Below, in pieces: positions 1-9,853 of a stretch of DNA of 17,417 nucleotides. Numbering within the stretch: the first letter of the stretch is position 1; each line of letters starts with the position of its first letter. The notes beneath the pieces were generated by a model. It searched no databases, was not told where the DNA came from, and worked only from the letters and a program-made list of their open reading frames with translations. The stretch is from Vairimorpha apis BRL 01. Lineage: Eukaryota > Microsporidia > Nosematidae. The stretch is from the NCBI GenBank assembly GCA_000447185.1, contig KE647095.1, positions 1-17,417 of the forward strand, in the 5' to 3' direction. Made by a program: the position numbers and the translations under genes.

Positions 1-1078
1 AGATTTTTTAAAAAATTTAAACTTTTTAAAATGAAACTATAAATAATAAATAAATTAATAATTTATTAATGCTTACTTCTAAAGTAATAATTATGTTCTT
101 ATATTGATTTTACATGTTTTTTTGTATTTTAACTTTTAATTAATTAAACAATTTAAAACTTCATAAATATTTTTATAAGTATTATAATTTAATCTTTAAT
201 AATTTTGACATGTTTTTTTTTGTATTTGGAATTTTAATTAATATTAAAATCTTGTACCTTATAAATTTTTAAGTCAAAAATACAGTTTAATCTTTAATAC
301 ATTTCGTACATTTTTTTTGTATTTTGTATTTTAATTAATATTAAAGTCTTATATTTCAGTATGATTTTAGTCAAAATTACTATTTAATCGTTAATACTTT
401 TTAAAATGTTTTGATATAATTAATAGTTTTTTGATAAATTTCAATAAACACGCATTACTTGTTATTTATTATTTTTAATTTATCTTTATACAGAATTATT
501 TAAACAAGTTTTTTCAAAATTTTATTTAATTTTACTTATTATATTAATAACTCTTTAGTATTTGTGATAAAAACTGCAAATTTTATTATTTACAATTACT
601 GCTTTAGGTAGAACCTTTTTAATTTTTTTATAAATATAATAAACATATACCATTTTTTATATACTGTTTGTGTTTATATTAATATTATTTAATATTAAAA
701 AAAATCTTACATAAATTTTAATAAATGTAAATACTTCGATAAAATTTTAGATGGAATCAAAACATAAATTTTCTTAATTATAACTTAACTTGTACACTTT
801 TTTTATAAATATTTATTATATTTATTTGTTTTTATGATATCATATTTTTCGACATGTATCTTTATGTTGTAAAGAAACATTTATCTATAATTTAATTTTT
901 ACAAAAATAAAATTATAAATCTTTAAATGAATAATTGTTTTATAAATATACTAATGTGGAGATTTATACTATCAATATATTTATATTTTATTTATATATA
1001 ATATATGAATTTTAAATTTTTTTACTATAACATAATATTTCAAAATTATAATTAAGAAAATAGAAAATGTTATAAAAA
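1..1078. other. Gene-free AT-rich stretch
   Basis: I see no open reading frame with protein-like composition on either strand and no RNA gene. Runs of A and T dominate and stop codons occur every few codons in all frames. The only structure I can support is the diverged tandem repeat at 105-396, which is listed separately. Confidence 0.7.
105..396. repeat. Three diverged tandem copies of a unit of about 96-100 bp
   Basis: The copies run about 105-201, 202-299 and 300-396. Each begins with an ACAT plus T-run plus GTATTT core (112, 208 and 308), continues with a TTTTAATTAAT element, and ends with a TTTAATC(T/G)TTAATA element. The spacing between cores is 96 and then 100 bases. The copies differ by many substitutions and small indels, so the duplication is old. 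A possible fourth copy after 396 is too degraded to count. There is no coding potential. Confidence 0.6.
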
Positions 1079-1260
1079 GAAATAGAATTTATACATAAGT
1101 GTAAAATTAAAGTAGTTGCATATTTTATGACATGGGATGAGTAATTACTAGATTTCATAGCAAGTATGTATATACCAGATCATAACATTTTCAAATAAAT
1201 AGAAGTTAATATTTAGTCTGAAGTTATTAAAAAGATAACTGATTGCAAATCAATGAATAT
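1079..1260 (+). mobile_element. Decayed retroelement fragment A (C-terminal coding remnant)
   Basis: Translating 1079-1138 gives a segment ending KCKIKVVAYFMTWD. After a one-base deletion at about 1139-1140 the next frame continues VITRFHSKY to about 1182. The motif order, a (M)TWDG-like motif followed by (I/V)xTxFHxxY, is the same as in the remnants at 4850-5050 and 11281-11547. The following bases (to about 1260) can be aligned only loosely, as a basic LKLLKR-like stretch with stops. From memory of microsporidian genomes this segment resembles the C-terminal end of a reverse transcriptase of the non-LTR (LINE) type; this is not proven here. It is a dead fragment: it is frameshifted, has stops, and no polymerase core is present. 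Confidence 0.55.
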
Positions 1261-1709
1261 GAATAAGGTTAGAATATGAGTGGAAGTTCAATTAAGGACA
1301 AAACTACTAAATTACAGGTTTTGCATCTAGTGATGCAGGTGCAAGAAAATAAAAATAAATTCAAAAATTTGGAATCAAAAATTAATATTTTTTATTTAAA
1401 AATAAAAATTTGATTTACTATATTTAAAAAATTTTGTTTTAAAATCATTTATATGTTTGAATTTTAAATTTTTATTTAAAATAAATTATAGAATACAAAA
1501 ATGTTTATTAATATTTTTCTACTTTTAAAAATTTATCTATTATATTTTAATAATAGTTTGCTTTATTAAATTAATAATATTAATAAACCCGTTTTACTAC
1601 ATGAAAATGCAAAAATAACATTTTATGTCAAAATAAAAATGAACATGATATTTTTATAAATTTTAATACTTAAGTTTTATTAAAAAAAATTATTTAATAA
1701 TAAATTTTA
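1261..1709. other. Gene-free AT-rich stretch
   Basis: No coding or RNA signal is visible. A CCC triplet near 1588 is followed by an ATG, but that frame stops after five codons. The right part is the 3' flank of the minus-strand gene that ends at 1710 or 1817. Confidence 0.6.
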
Positions 1710-1816
1710 TTAAAAATAACTGTCCATTGAATTAGTAGATAAATACTTTTTGTTATCGTTCTTATCCTTTTTTCCTTTTTTATATTGTTTAAAAATTAAA
1801 TAAACAATATAAAAAA
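1710..1816 (-). other. Probable hidden C-terminal tail of the repeat protein
   Basis: The repeat protein stops at a TAG at 1817-1819, in the middle of a hydrophobic segment. If the six-base run at 1819-1824 had one more base (or the ribosome slipped -1), reading would continue in a new frame to a TAA at 1710-1712. That tail first completes a membrane segment (about LVFYIVYLIF) and then gives a short Lys-rich hydrophilic end of about 25 residues. A hydrophobic helix followed by a positive tail is the usual form of a single-pass membrane protein. The joined protein would be about 716 residues. This is inference from composition; no homolog was used. Confidence 0.55.
1776..1816. repeat. Perfect 16-bp inverted repeat with a 9-base loop
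   Basis: The arm at 1776-1791 (TTTTTTATATTGTTTA) is the exact reverse complement of 1801-1816, with nine A/T bases between. In the direction of the minus-strand gene this hairpin begins immediately after the TAG stop and the T6 run. It could be a 3'-end structure of that gene, part of the hidden coding tail, or by position a stimulator of frameshifting. It consists almost only of A-T pairs, so the RNA hairpin would be weak for its length. Confidence 0.7.
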
Positions 1817-3859
1817 CTAAAAAACAAAACCTCCTAATATCAGAAAAACAAATGCTTCGGTCATTAAAACTGTTGTTTTATTTAAAACAAGTTTGTTTGT
1901 AGGATTTAAATCCGTTAAGTTGTCTTTAAAAATTAAATTTTCACTAAAGAATGAAGAATCAGTTTCAAAACTATTATTAATTAATTTTTCTGTCAAATGA
2001 ATAGTTTCATTTTTAGAAAAATTGGATTTATCAAAATCATTGATATTAATTTGATTTTTATCAGTAATATTTAGATTTTCTTTTTCAATATCTAAATTTA
2101 AGTAATTAAAACTATCATTTACCATTTTAAAATTGTTATCTAGATAATCAATATTTATATTAATATCATCACTACTTAGATTATTCGAATTATTATTTTC
2201 TTCATCTGTATTAGAATTAATATCATCACTACTTAGATTATTCGAATTATTATTTTCTTCATCTGTATTAGAATTAATATCATCACTACTTAGATTATTC
2301 GAATTATTATTTTCTTCATCTGTATTAGAATTAATATTATCACTAATTAGATTATTCGAATTATTATTTTCTTCATCTGTATTAGAATTAATATCATCAC
2401 TATTTAAATTATTCGAATTATTATTTTCTTCATCCGTATTTATATTAATATTATCACTAATTAGATTATTCGAATTATTATTTTCTTCATCTGTATTAGA
2501 ATTAATATTATCACTAATTAGATTATTCGAATTATTATTTTCTTCATCTGTATTAGAATTAATATCATCACTATTTAAATTATTCGAATTATTATTTTCT
2601 TCATCCGTATTAGAATTAATATTATCACTAATTAGATTATTCGAATTATTATTTTCTTCATCCGTATTTATATTAATATTTTTAGTATCAAAATCATCTA
2701 CCTTGTTATTTTTTTCATCAAATCTTTCATTTATATTATCACTACCTAAATAAAAAGGATCAAAATTTTCTTCACTATTTAAATATATTAAATTGACGTC
2801 TTCTTTAATATCATTAAAATCTGTTGAAACATCTTTGTTTTTAACGTTTTTTTCATTATTAGAATTAATTTTTTCAATGTCAGTATCAACATTAGAAACA
2901 TTTATTTTTTCCTTAACATAATGGTTTTCATTATTATAATTTAAATCAATTAATAAATTATTTTCTTTGTCAATATTAAAATTTTCTTGATCAACAATTA
3001 AATCAATAGAATTAGTATTTAAATTTTCATTATTATTTGAAACATTATATTTTTGTTTAGTTAGAATATTATTTTTAATATCATCAGTTTTTATGTCTAA
3101 CTCATAATTCTTTACATCAGATAAATTCTTACCGATATTTATTGTATTCATATTTAAAGTGTTTTCTTTTTTATTATTATTACTTTCTGTAAAATAACCA
3201 ATAATTTCAGTTTTTACTATTTTTTTGGTATTATTTTCTAAATATATTTCCTTGTCATGCTCAGAAATATTATCTTTTTCATTTGAAAAACCTTCATTAA
3301 GTGTTAATGGTTTCTGTAAAGTAGGTATAAAATTACAATACAAAGCTTTATTTTCAGAATAATTAAAATCATTTTTTGAACTTAATATATAATCTGGTAC
3401 AAAATGAATCCATTCCTTTGGAATATCATTTTTAAATTCATTAAATATTTGTTCTAAAACATTTTCATCATTTTTATTATAATTAGGGTCAATCCATTTA
3501 TATTCTACAATAGCACCTGGACAAATAGCTGTAATTTCTTCTTTCGCTGTTTTTATATACTCTAAATCTTTAAATTTTATTCGTCCTAATTTCATTGTAA
3601 AATAACGTACTAAAAACCTATAATATCTATTAATATCCATATTATAAAAACATCTATTAAATGTGTTACCTGAAAATTTTTTCATTTTAAAATAATTATT
3701 ATTCTCACCTTTATCATAAATGAATATAGGATTGTTTTTGAATTTTACATTATTCTTAAAATTAACTATTTTATCTATACAGTCAAAAATTTCTTTACAT
3801 GAAATTGCTTCTACATATTTTAAATTTATGATTTGTTCTGATTGTGAATCAAAGGACAT
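1817..3859 (-). CDS. Asn/Asp-rich repeat protein with C-terminal membrane segment
   Basis: I do not recognise a family. The 680-residue frame begins MSFDSQSEQ. No signal peptide is visible. Residues 1 to about 165 look like a folded domain of mixed composition with aromatic residues (WIDPNY, KEWIHFVPDY). From there on the protein is low-complexity and rich in Asn, Asp, Glu and Ile. Residues about 389-559 hold nine near-identical 19-residue units built on (S/N)xDxINSNTDEENNNSNNL. Residues about 659-680 are hydrophobic and end abruptly at a stop, probably because of a frame break at 1819-1824 (see 1710-1816). The layout, a small N-terminal domain, a long acidic disordered spacer and a membrane anchor, would suit a surface or spore-membrane protein, but that is inference. 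A CC motif lies six bases before the ATG. Confidence 0.75.
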   Translation of the reverse strand: MSFDSQSEQIINLKYVEAISCKEIFDCIDKIVNFKNNVKFKNNPIFIYDKGENNNYFKMKKFSGNTFNRCFYNMDINRYYRFLVRYFTMKLGRIKFKDLEYIKTAKEEITAICPGAIVEYKWIDPNYNKNDENVLEQIFNEFKNDIPKEWIHFVPDYILSSKNDFNYSENKALYCNFIPTLQKPLTLNEGFSNEKDNISEHDKEIYLENNTKKIVKTEIIGYFTESNNNKKENTLNMNTINIGKNLSDVKNYELDIKTDDIKNNILTKQKYNVSNNNENLNTNSIDLIVDQENFNIDKENNLLIDLNYNNENHYVKEKINVSNVDTDIEKINSNNEKNVKNKDVSTDFNDIKEDVNLIYLNSEENFDPFYLGSDNINERFDEKNNKVDDFDTKNININTDEENNNSNNLISDNINSNTDEENNNSNNLNSDDINSNTDEENNNSNNLISDNINSNTDEENNNSNNLISDNININTDEENNNSNNLNSDDINSNTDEENNNSNNLISDNINSNTDEENNNSNNLSSDDINSNTDEENNNSNNLSSDDINSNTDEENNNSNNLSSDDININIDYLDNNFKMVNDSFNYLNLDIEKENLNITDKNQININDFDKSNFSKNETIHLTEKLINNSFETDSSFFSENLIFKDNLTDLNPTNKLVLNKTTVLMTEAFVFLILGGFVF
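2183..2695 (-). repeat. Nine 57-bp coding tandem repeats
   Basis: Copies start at 2183, 2240, 2297, 2354, 2411, 2468, 2525, 2582 and 2639 (each at ATTCGAATTATT on the plus strand), exactly 57 bp apart, so the reading frame is kept. Each encodes 19 residues containing TDEENNNSNNL. A partial tenth unit flanks the array. Linker variants (ISDN, NSDD, SSDD; INS or INI) follow a pattern: one run of variants appears twice, and three SSDD units adjoin each other at the C-terminal side. This suggests block duplication and recent copying. The DNA identity between units is far higher than selection on protein alone would need. Confidence 0.95.
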
Positions 3860-4849
3860 AAATTGGATATAATTTTGTTTATATACATGTTATTTAATTA
3901 ATAATAAAATTGCGTATACATATAAATTAATTATTATTTTTAATTAAAACTATTAAAATTAAATTTATGTTTATATTAAACATTTTAATTATAATTTAAA
4001 GAAATTTATTTTGTTTTATAAAAATATTTTTTAAGATTCTAATATAAATTTTAAAATATCAATTAAAATAAACATTTTTATAGATTATATTCATTTGTTT
4101 AAACTTTTAGTAATTTAATTTATATTAAAAATATTTTTAAGATACTAATTGTTAAGATCGATTCTTTTACTTTAATTGTAACAACACTTTAAATTTTTTA
4201 AATTTTAATATATTTTAGCAATTTTAATATATTTTGTAAATTTTCCTAAATATTAATTTTAAATTAAATTTAATGTTATTTTTATAATAATAACTGAGTT
4301 AAATATTATAAGTTTTCAAAAAACAATCTAATTATATTTTTATAATACTCACTTTAACATTATTATATAAAATTTAAGAAAACTATTATAATTTTAATAA
4401 TATATATTAATTAATTCTATTAATTATGATGTTAATTAATTTTTTATATTTCCTGGTATTATATTATTTGAAACAAAAATTATTCTGTATTTAATATTAA
4501 ACAGTTTTTATTAGTGTTCTTTTTTGCTATAAGATGTAAGTTAATTTCTAGTTTTTTATTTTATAGTACTTAATTTTTTACAATTGATCTAATTTAAAAA
4601 TATAAAAAATTTTGAAATTAAATTATACTATGTATAATTGTTTTCTTTATTTTTAAATTCCAAAAAATACTTTTTTTCAAAATGTAATTGATTTTTTAAA
4701 AATAATAATAATGAGAACTTATGTATATAAATGATTTATAAAAAATTTATAATATTATTATTAATATAAATTTATAAAAGAAAAATATTTATTAGGGTAT
4801 AGTGTTTTTTAATAATTTATATATTGTCACAAGTAGATATAGGGCGACT
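3860..4849. other. Gene-free AT-rich stretch
   Basis: It holds the upstream region of the repeat-protein gene and then featureless A/T sequence with stops in all frames. A GGG near 4793 is not followed, on the other strand, by any usable start codon. I see nothing else in it. Confidence 0.65.
3865..3866 (-). promoter_or_regulatory. CC start-site motif of the repeat-protein gene
   Basis: On the coding strand the sequence reads ATCCAATTTATG, so CC lies five bases before the ATG. It is a weak form of the CCC motif seen at other starts in this window and supports the start at 3859. Confidence 0.4.
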
Positions 4850-5050
4850 TTAGCATTTATGTGATTCCAAATTTTCTAACTCAATAACCTCCTGTTCACC
4901 TTCCGTAATATACTTGCCTCTTCGGGCTTCCATAGAGAGACTCTCTAGGGTCATCTAATCACTCTGGCTTGTACGTATGCCTGTGTTCGGATGTCTATAT
5001 TTAGCACATTCCTATATTGTTTGTGGAAAGTTGTTACTATTCCCTCTCAT
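4850..5050 (-). mobile_element. Decayed retroelement fragment B, the best preserved
   Basis: This island is clearly GC-richer than its flanks. Read on the minus strand from about 5046 it gives EGIVTTFHKQYRNVLN and runs on to QAYVQARVI. A one-base loss at about 4955 follows, and the next frame continues TLESLSMEARRGKY to a natural stop at 4850-4852. The codons where fragment A has TWD here read as Lys, a stop and Glu, so the element is mutated. The pattern GIVTxFHxxY, then (A)YVQxxV(I), then TLESxSxExRRG agrees with my memory of the C-terminal end of microsporidian LINE-type reverse transcriptases. Only the last 65 or so codons remain, as expected of a 5'-truncated or mostly eroded copy. Confidence 0.65.
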
Positions 5051-5344
5051 TTAATATAAATTCATATAACTATTTTATTATACAAATTATATAAATCCAT
5101 TATTTATTTTTAATATTGATTTTTGATTCAATACATTTGCTTACATCTTTGTAATATAGATTAAATAATCATAATGTCTTTTGCTGTAATATATAATTAA
5201 ATTTAACAACATTTTTAATAAAAAAAATAAATTATTTTTTAATTTATCCATTGATAAATAATATTTTCTTGAAATCAGATAAATGTTTTATCAATATTAT
5301 CAAGATTTATTTTCTATAAATATGTTATCATTCTAAAAAAAATA
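5051..5344. other. Upstream region of the LRR gene
   Basis: This is AT-rich sequence with no gene. A 9-bp inverted repeat (ATTGATAAA at 5250-5258 and its complement at 5287-5295) lies about 50 bases before the start codon; whether it means anything is unknown. Unlike most genes here, no CCC or CC motif lies next to the ATG. Confidence 0.5.
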
Positions 5345-6238
5345 ATGTTCTTGAAAGAATTATTTTTTTATATATTTTTTAATTTTTTTATTGTATCAGC
5401 AGCAAACTTTGAAATATATAAATTTAATAAATTGGATAAAAAAGAAACTTTTGAATTTACAATAAGAGGTAGATTGTATAATAGAATTGGATTAGATATA
5501 CAATATTTCATTAATATTACATGTATTCGAATTGAAAATACTAATATCGATAATCTACCGAATGAATTTTCTTATTTGAAAAATCTTAAATGTCTTTTTT
5601 TGTACAAAAATAAATTCATAAAACTTCCAATAGTTATTGGAAAACTTTTCAGTTTGAAAGAACTAAATATAAATGAGCCACTATTACAAGAAATTCGAAT
5701 GAATATAGCACAATTGTGTGATTTAAAAGAATTATACATTACTGCAAAAAATAACGTTGAAATGCCAAATATTTTTCATCGTTTAATTACTCTTCGAAAA
5801 CTTTTTTTATATAAAGTAAATTTGACAAAATTATATGATTTTTCAAAATGCAAAAATCTTGTTGAAATGAATTTAATTGATAATAATTTGAAACATTTTC
5901 CTATATCAATTACTAAACTCAAAAATTTGCAGCAATTATGCATAATAAAAAATAATTTAAATAAATTGCCCAATAGCATAAGTCGTTTACAGAAACTTCA
6001 ATATTTATTTTTACATAACACTAGTTTAAAAAATATTCCAGAAAAAATGGGAACTATGAAAAATTTAATTGTTTTATCGTTAAAAAACAATTTAATTAAA
6101 TCTTTACCACTATTAATGTCAAATTTGCAAGATACTTTATTTAAATTAGATTTGATTGGCAATAAAATAAAGAATAGACCCGTTTCTTATACTTGTAAAA
6201 TTGGTACAGCAAAAATCAAGTTTAAAAAAATATTATAA
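5345..6238 (+). CDS. Secreted leucine-rich repeat (LRR) protein
   Basis: The 297-residue protein starts with a signal peptide: a Lys/Glu pair, then a Phe/Ile/Leu-rich core and SAANF at about residues 18-22. Nine to ten LRRs of 22-24 residues cover about residues 58-285, with the pattern LPxxIxxLxxLxxLxLxxNxL; clear units begin at IDNLPNEFSYL, FIKLPIVIGKL, LKHFPISITKL, LNKLPNSISRL and LKNIPEKMGTM. The short tail after the last repeat is basic. LRRs form curved solenoids that bind proteins. Microsporidia carry families of secreted LRR proteins thought to act at the spore or host interface; the target of this one is unknown. There is no membrane segment after the signal peptide and no frame break. 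It stands alone: the nearest gene on either side is more than 1.4 kb away, and a retroelement remnant lies about 300 bp upstream. Confidence 0.85.
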   Translation: MFLKELFFYIFFNFFIVSAANFEIYKFNKLDKKETFEFTIRGRLYNRIGLDIQYFINITCIRIENTNIDNLPNEFSYLKNLKCLFLYKNKFIKLPIVIGKLFSLKELNINEPLLQEIRMNIAQLCDLKELYITAKNNVEMPNIFHRLITLRKLFLYKVNLTKLYDFSKCKNLVEMNLIDNNLKHFPISITKLKNLQQLCIIKNNLNKLPNSISRLQKLQYLFLHNTSLKNIPEKMGTMKNLIVLSLKNNLIKSLPLLMSNLQDTLFKLDLIGNKIKNRPVSYTCKIGTAKIKFKKIL

Positions 6239-9200
6239 TTAATTTTAAAAAAACTTCAAATGGTCAGAAAAAATTATATAAACAAGATTTAAAAAAATAT
6301 TTAAAAACAAAATTTATTTTTTTAATTTTTTATATCAAAAAACAAGATAAGAAAATTGATTAAAAAATATTAATGCATTAAAAAATCTTAGCCTTCTATA
6401 ATTTCCATATACTTAAAATATATTATCTTTAAATATTTTATTTATGTTTAAAATAAAAAAATTACTTGTTGTGAAGAAACAATATGATAATAACTGTTAT
6501 AATTTATAAAAAGTTAATATATCAAAATCATTTTTTTAAATTATTAAACTAAATTTTAGTATTAATATTTAATTGAAGAAAACATTTTTTTTTGTTTAAA
6601 ACTACAAAACAAAATAATATACTATTTTAAGTTATTTAAAGTAAAAAAATTAAAGATTGATGATTATTTTCTAGTTGAATTAATTTAAATTTTTAAGTAA
6701 TTAAAATATGAATACTATTCATTTTTACTTTTATGTATGACATTCTTTGAATTGTATTAAAATAAAATAAAATAAAATTTTATTTTTTGAATATTATTTT
6801 TAACAATTCACATGTTTAACATTTTTAACTTAATTAGTTTTAAATAGATGTAAACTATAATTTTTGCTTACTTTATAAAAATTACATATTAAAGAACTTT
6901 AGAATCAAGTAATTTATATAAATTATAATAATTTATACTTTTTTATTTAAATATATTTTAAATGAAAATGCAAACTTTGATAGTTTTGATACAAAAAAAA
7001 GAGCTAATTATTTAAATAAACATATCTTTTAATAATGACAAAAATAAGTATTTTTTAAAAAAGCAAAACTATTTCTATTATGACATATTTATATAAGATT
7101 TAAATCAATTATTCTATTAATTTTTAATTACATTTTTACGAAGTCTTTAAAAAGAAAGAAAAATCGAAAGATTGTTAAAGAAAATTTTTAAAATATTGTA
7201 AATATTTCATATTTAAAGTTTATAAAAGATTTAAAATTTTAAAAATTTTATAGTCTATCAGTGATGTTTTAAAAGCACTAACAATTTTTTAATATTAGTA
7301 AACATACAAAATTTTTATGTTTATTTTTGAGATCAGAAAAATAAATTTTTTTTGATTTAAATTATAATAGAACTTTAAATGATTAAACATATTATTGTTT
7401 ACACATTTTTTTTAAAAATAACTTTCAAAAATTTTTAAAATATTTTAAAATACAGCTTCTTATTAAAAAAACATTTATTTATTTGTTGAAATGTATTGTA
7501 ACAAATAAAAAAATTTAAGAAATAACAGAAAAATAGTAAAAAAATAATTTTTTTAAAATTTTATATAAATTAAAACCATAAAAGTAAGATAATTTTAAAA
7601 GAAACCACCAAGTACTAAAAATTTACTAAAGTAAAATAGTTTGAACATTTTTTATATCAATATTATTGCAAGTATAATAAAGTCATGCAAAGATAACTAA
7701 TTTTAAAAAGTTACAATCAATTATTAAGTTTTGACTTAATTATGTGAAAAAATTGGACTATAAATATATACATCTTTTATTATCATAAAAAATTTAAATA
7801 TAAGGATTAAAAACTTTTTAGAAATAATTTTATAATAAATTATAAAATATGTCATAGATTATAAATTTAAAATGGTGTTTTAATACATTTTATTAATAAT
7901 AACATCTTAAATATTATTGTATTGAATAAAATGAAATAAATTAATTTAATTTTACAGTTTTTTATAATTTAATTTAAAATTGTTAATAATAAATTTGGTC
8001 TTTTAAAATACCATAAATATTTTATATAAAATAATTTAATCGGACGATAAGCATTCAAGTAATTTTACATTTAAAAAATAATATATTTCAAAAAGCTAGA
8101 AATTTATGTAAACTTAAAAAAGTATTTTTTAATAATAAAAAAAATTCAAATACGTCTTAAATTTTTTTAAAACATAAAAATGGCATTTAAAAAAATTGCC
8201 ATGATATTTCATAGAATAATAAAATTTTAATAAAAACTATTGATAATAATTTCAAATCTTATTCAATACAAAAGAAATTTTTTTTTAATATATATGAATT
8301 ACAATAATATAAACTAATCTAAATTTGTAATTTTTGTAAATTACACTACTATAAACTAAAATTTAAATTTATATGTGAAATTTATAAATTTTTTTGATAA
8401 AAATAATTAATTATAATAATACTTTTGTACATATACAAAAAAGATAAAAACTTTTTTTACAAAAGATATTTTTTATTTTTTGTTTGTTTTAGATGCATTT
8501 TATGTTTAAGAAAAAATTATACAATCAACAAAAGTTATTTATATTTTATTTAATTATAATCTTAATAAAGGTTAAAATTACAATCAGATTATAAAAATTC
8601 TAAAAAAATATATTAATATTTTTATAAGAATTTAAAAAACTAACTTTTTAAGTAATTTAAAGTTAAAAAGAGATAAATATAAAGCTAATAATAAAATAAT
8701 TTAATATGATCAAATTTAAGCTGGTAGGTAATTTTTAAAAAAAAGTAATTGTTTATCAATTTCGATGTTACATTCTAATTTGTTAATTAATTTATAAATT
8801 TAATAATTTTAAAATTGCATTTTATTTGACAAAATATCATTTACAGTTATTAAAAATTAAAAATAATATAATATCAATATTATTTTTGTTTTATTTTAAG
8901 TCATGACATATTTTTGATGCATTTCATAGTATTTATTACATCTTGAAATTTTTTTGTTATTACACTGTAATAATTCCAAAAGGTTTCTAATAATCCGATA
9001 AATGTAATTTAATACTTCATCTAAATAGCATTATATAGTTAAAATTTTTTATTCTAAACTTTTTAAATTGTTACTTAAATTTATAGTGTCAAAATATTTA
9101 TCACTATATGAAAATTAAATTTTTTTTAATCATCATATTTACACAAGAAACAATTCCATTAAATTAATTTGAATTTTTATTTAAAATTTATTAAAGCATA

Positions 9201-9442
9201 TATTTATTAAAGTAATTATTTGCTTAAAATTTTATGAATAAAAGTTTTTATTTATATAGAAAAAATATTTTTTAAATAATTACTAAAGAGTTTTTAATAT
9301 TCCTACTGCGCAAAATAACTTTATTTATATATTAAAATTTACAATATATTTTTTTAAATAAATTTTACATTTTAAATTTAAATATTTTTTAATGTTATTA
9401 AACAAATATAGTTAAATATTTTAAAAAAATTTATTATTAAAT
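6239..9442. other. Large gene-free desert of about 3.2 kb
   Basis: I find no protein-like frame, no RNA gene and no GC-richer island. By eye I find no CCC or GGG triplet anywhere in it, in contrast to gene starts in this window. Its long A and T runs and the stops in every frame make hidden frameshifted genes unlikely, though a very small one cannot be excluded. Confidence 0.65.
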
Positions 9443-9853
9443 TTAATATATTCTTATGCTTCGTTTTTTATCATATTTTCTTTTATATGCATAATACGTC
9501 GATTTAAATAAAAAATAAATTCCAAAAAATACAAATGTAAAAAATAAAAACATAAACGTGACAACAAAATTATACTGTTTTGAAAGATGCATTTCTGAAT
9601 ATGTAGTCTGCTCTATTAAATTATCATTATTAATATTATTATTGTCTAATGCAATAAAATTGTAAAAATATTTCAATTTTTCTTGAATTTTAAATAATTT
9701 TTCGTTTTTCAGATATTTTTTATATATTTTAATTTTATTAATTTTTTTAAAATCATTAAATTTTTTGACATTTAAAGCTTTTAAATTTCTATTTAATCTT
9801 ATTATGTTCGAGTCAAAATCATCTTCAATTTTGTCATGAACAGATTTTTGCAT
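9443..9853 (-). CDS. C-terminal piece: charged helix plus membrane segment
   Basis: This is the 136-residue frame of the split gene above. Its own ATG is probably an internal Met of the joined protein, since the upstream frame is open and protein-like. Residues 1-65 are rich in Lys, Asp and Asn and probably helical. Residues about 95-117 are a membrane segment made mostly of Phe, Val and Leu. The last 18 residues are strongly basic (YKRKYDKKRSIR). A helix before a C-terminal anchor is also the general form of SNARE proteins, but I see no convincing SNARE layer pattern and do not claim it. Confidence 0.6.
   Translation of the reverse strand: MQKSVHDKIEDDFDSNIIRLNRNLKALNVKKFNDFKKINKIKIYKKYLKNEKLFKIQEKLKYFYNFIALDNNNINNDNLIEQTTYSEMHLSKQYNFVVTFMFLFFTFVFFGIYFLFKSTYYAYKRKYDKKRSIRIY

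Noticed and set aside
1322..1337. Small hairpin TGCATC-TAGT-GATGCA
   Set aside because: A 6-bp stem with a 4-base loop is short enough for chance and is not tied to any gene.
1588..1620. CCC followed by ATG, considered as a small gene start
   Set aside because: The frame closes after five codons and no frame repair gives a longer protein-like reading.
4790..4800. GGG considered as a start motif for a minus-strand gene
   Set aside because: No ATG follows within about 40 bases and the frames below it are full of stops.
4850..5050. GC-richer island considered as an rRNA or tRNA gene
   Set aside because: No cloverleaf or known rRNA stretch was seen, while minus-strand translation gives motifs shared with two other islands.
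5776..5979. Minus-strand open frame of 67 codons
   Set aside because: It lies inside the LRR gene on the opposite strand and is a by-product of the repetitive coding sequence; it has no start motif.
6239..9442. CRISPR array, origin or hidden gene in the desert
   Set aside because: No regular repeats, no protein-like frames and no GC-richer segment were found; the sequence is plain A/T-rich.
9443..9853. SNARE protein
   Set aside because: A helix before a C-terminal anchor fits in outline, but I could not find the regular layer pattern or a central Gln or Arg.
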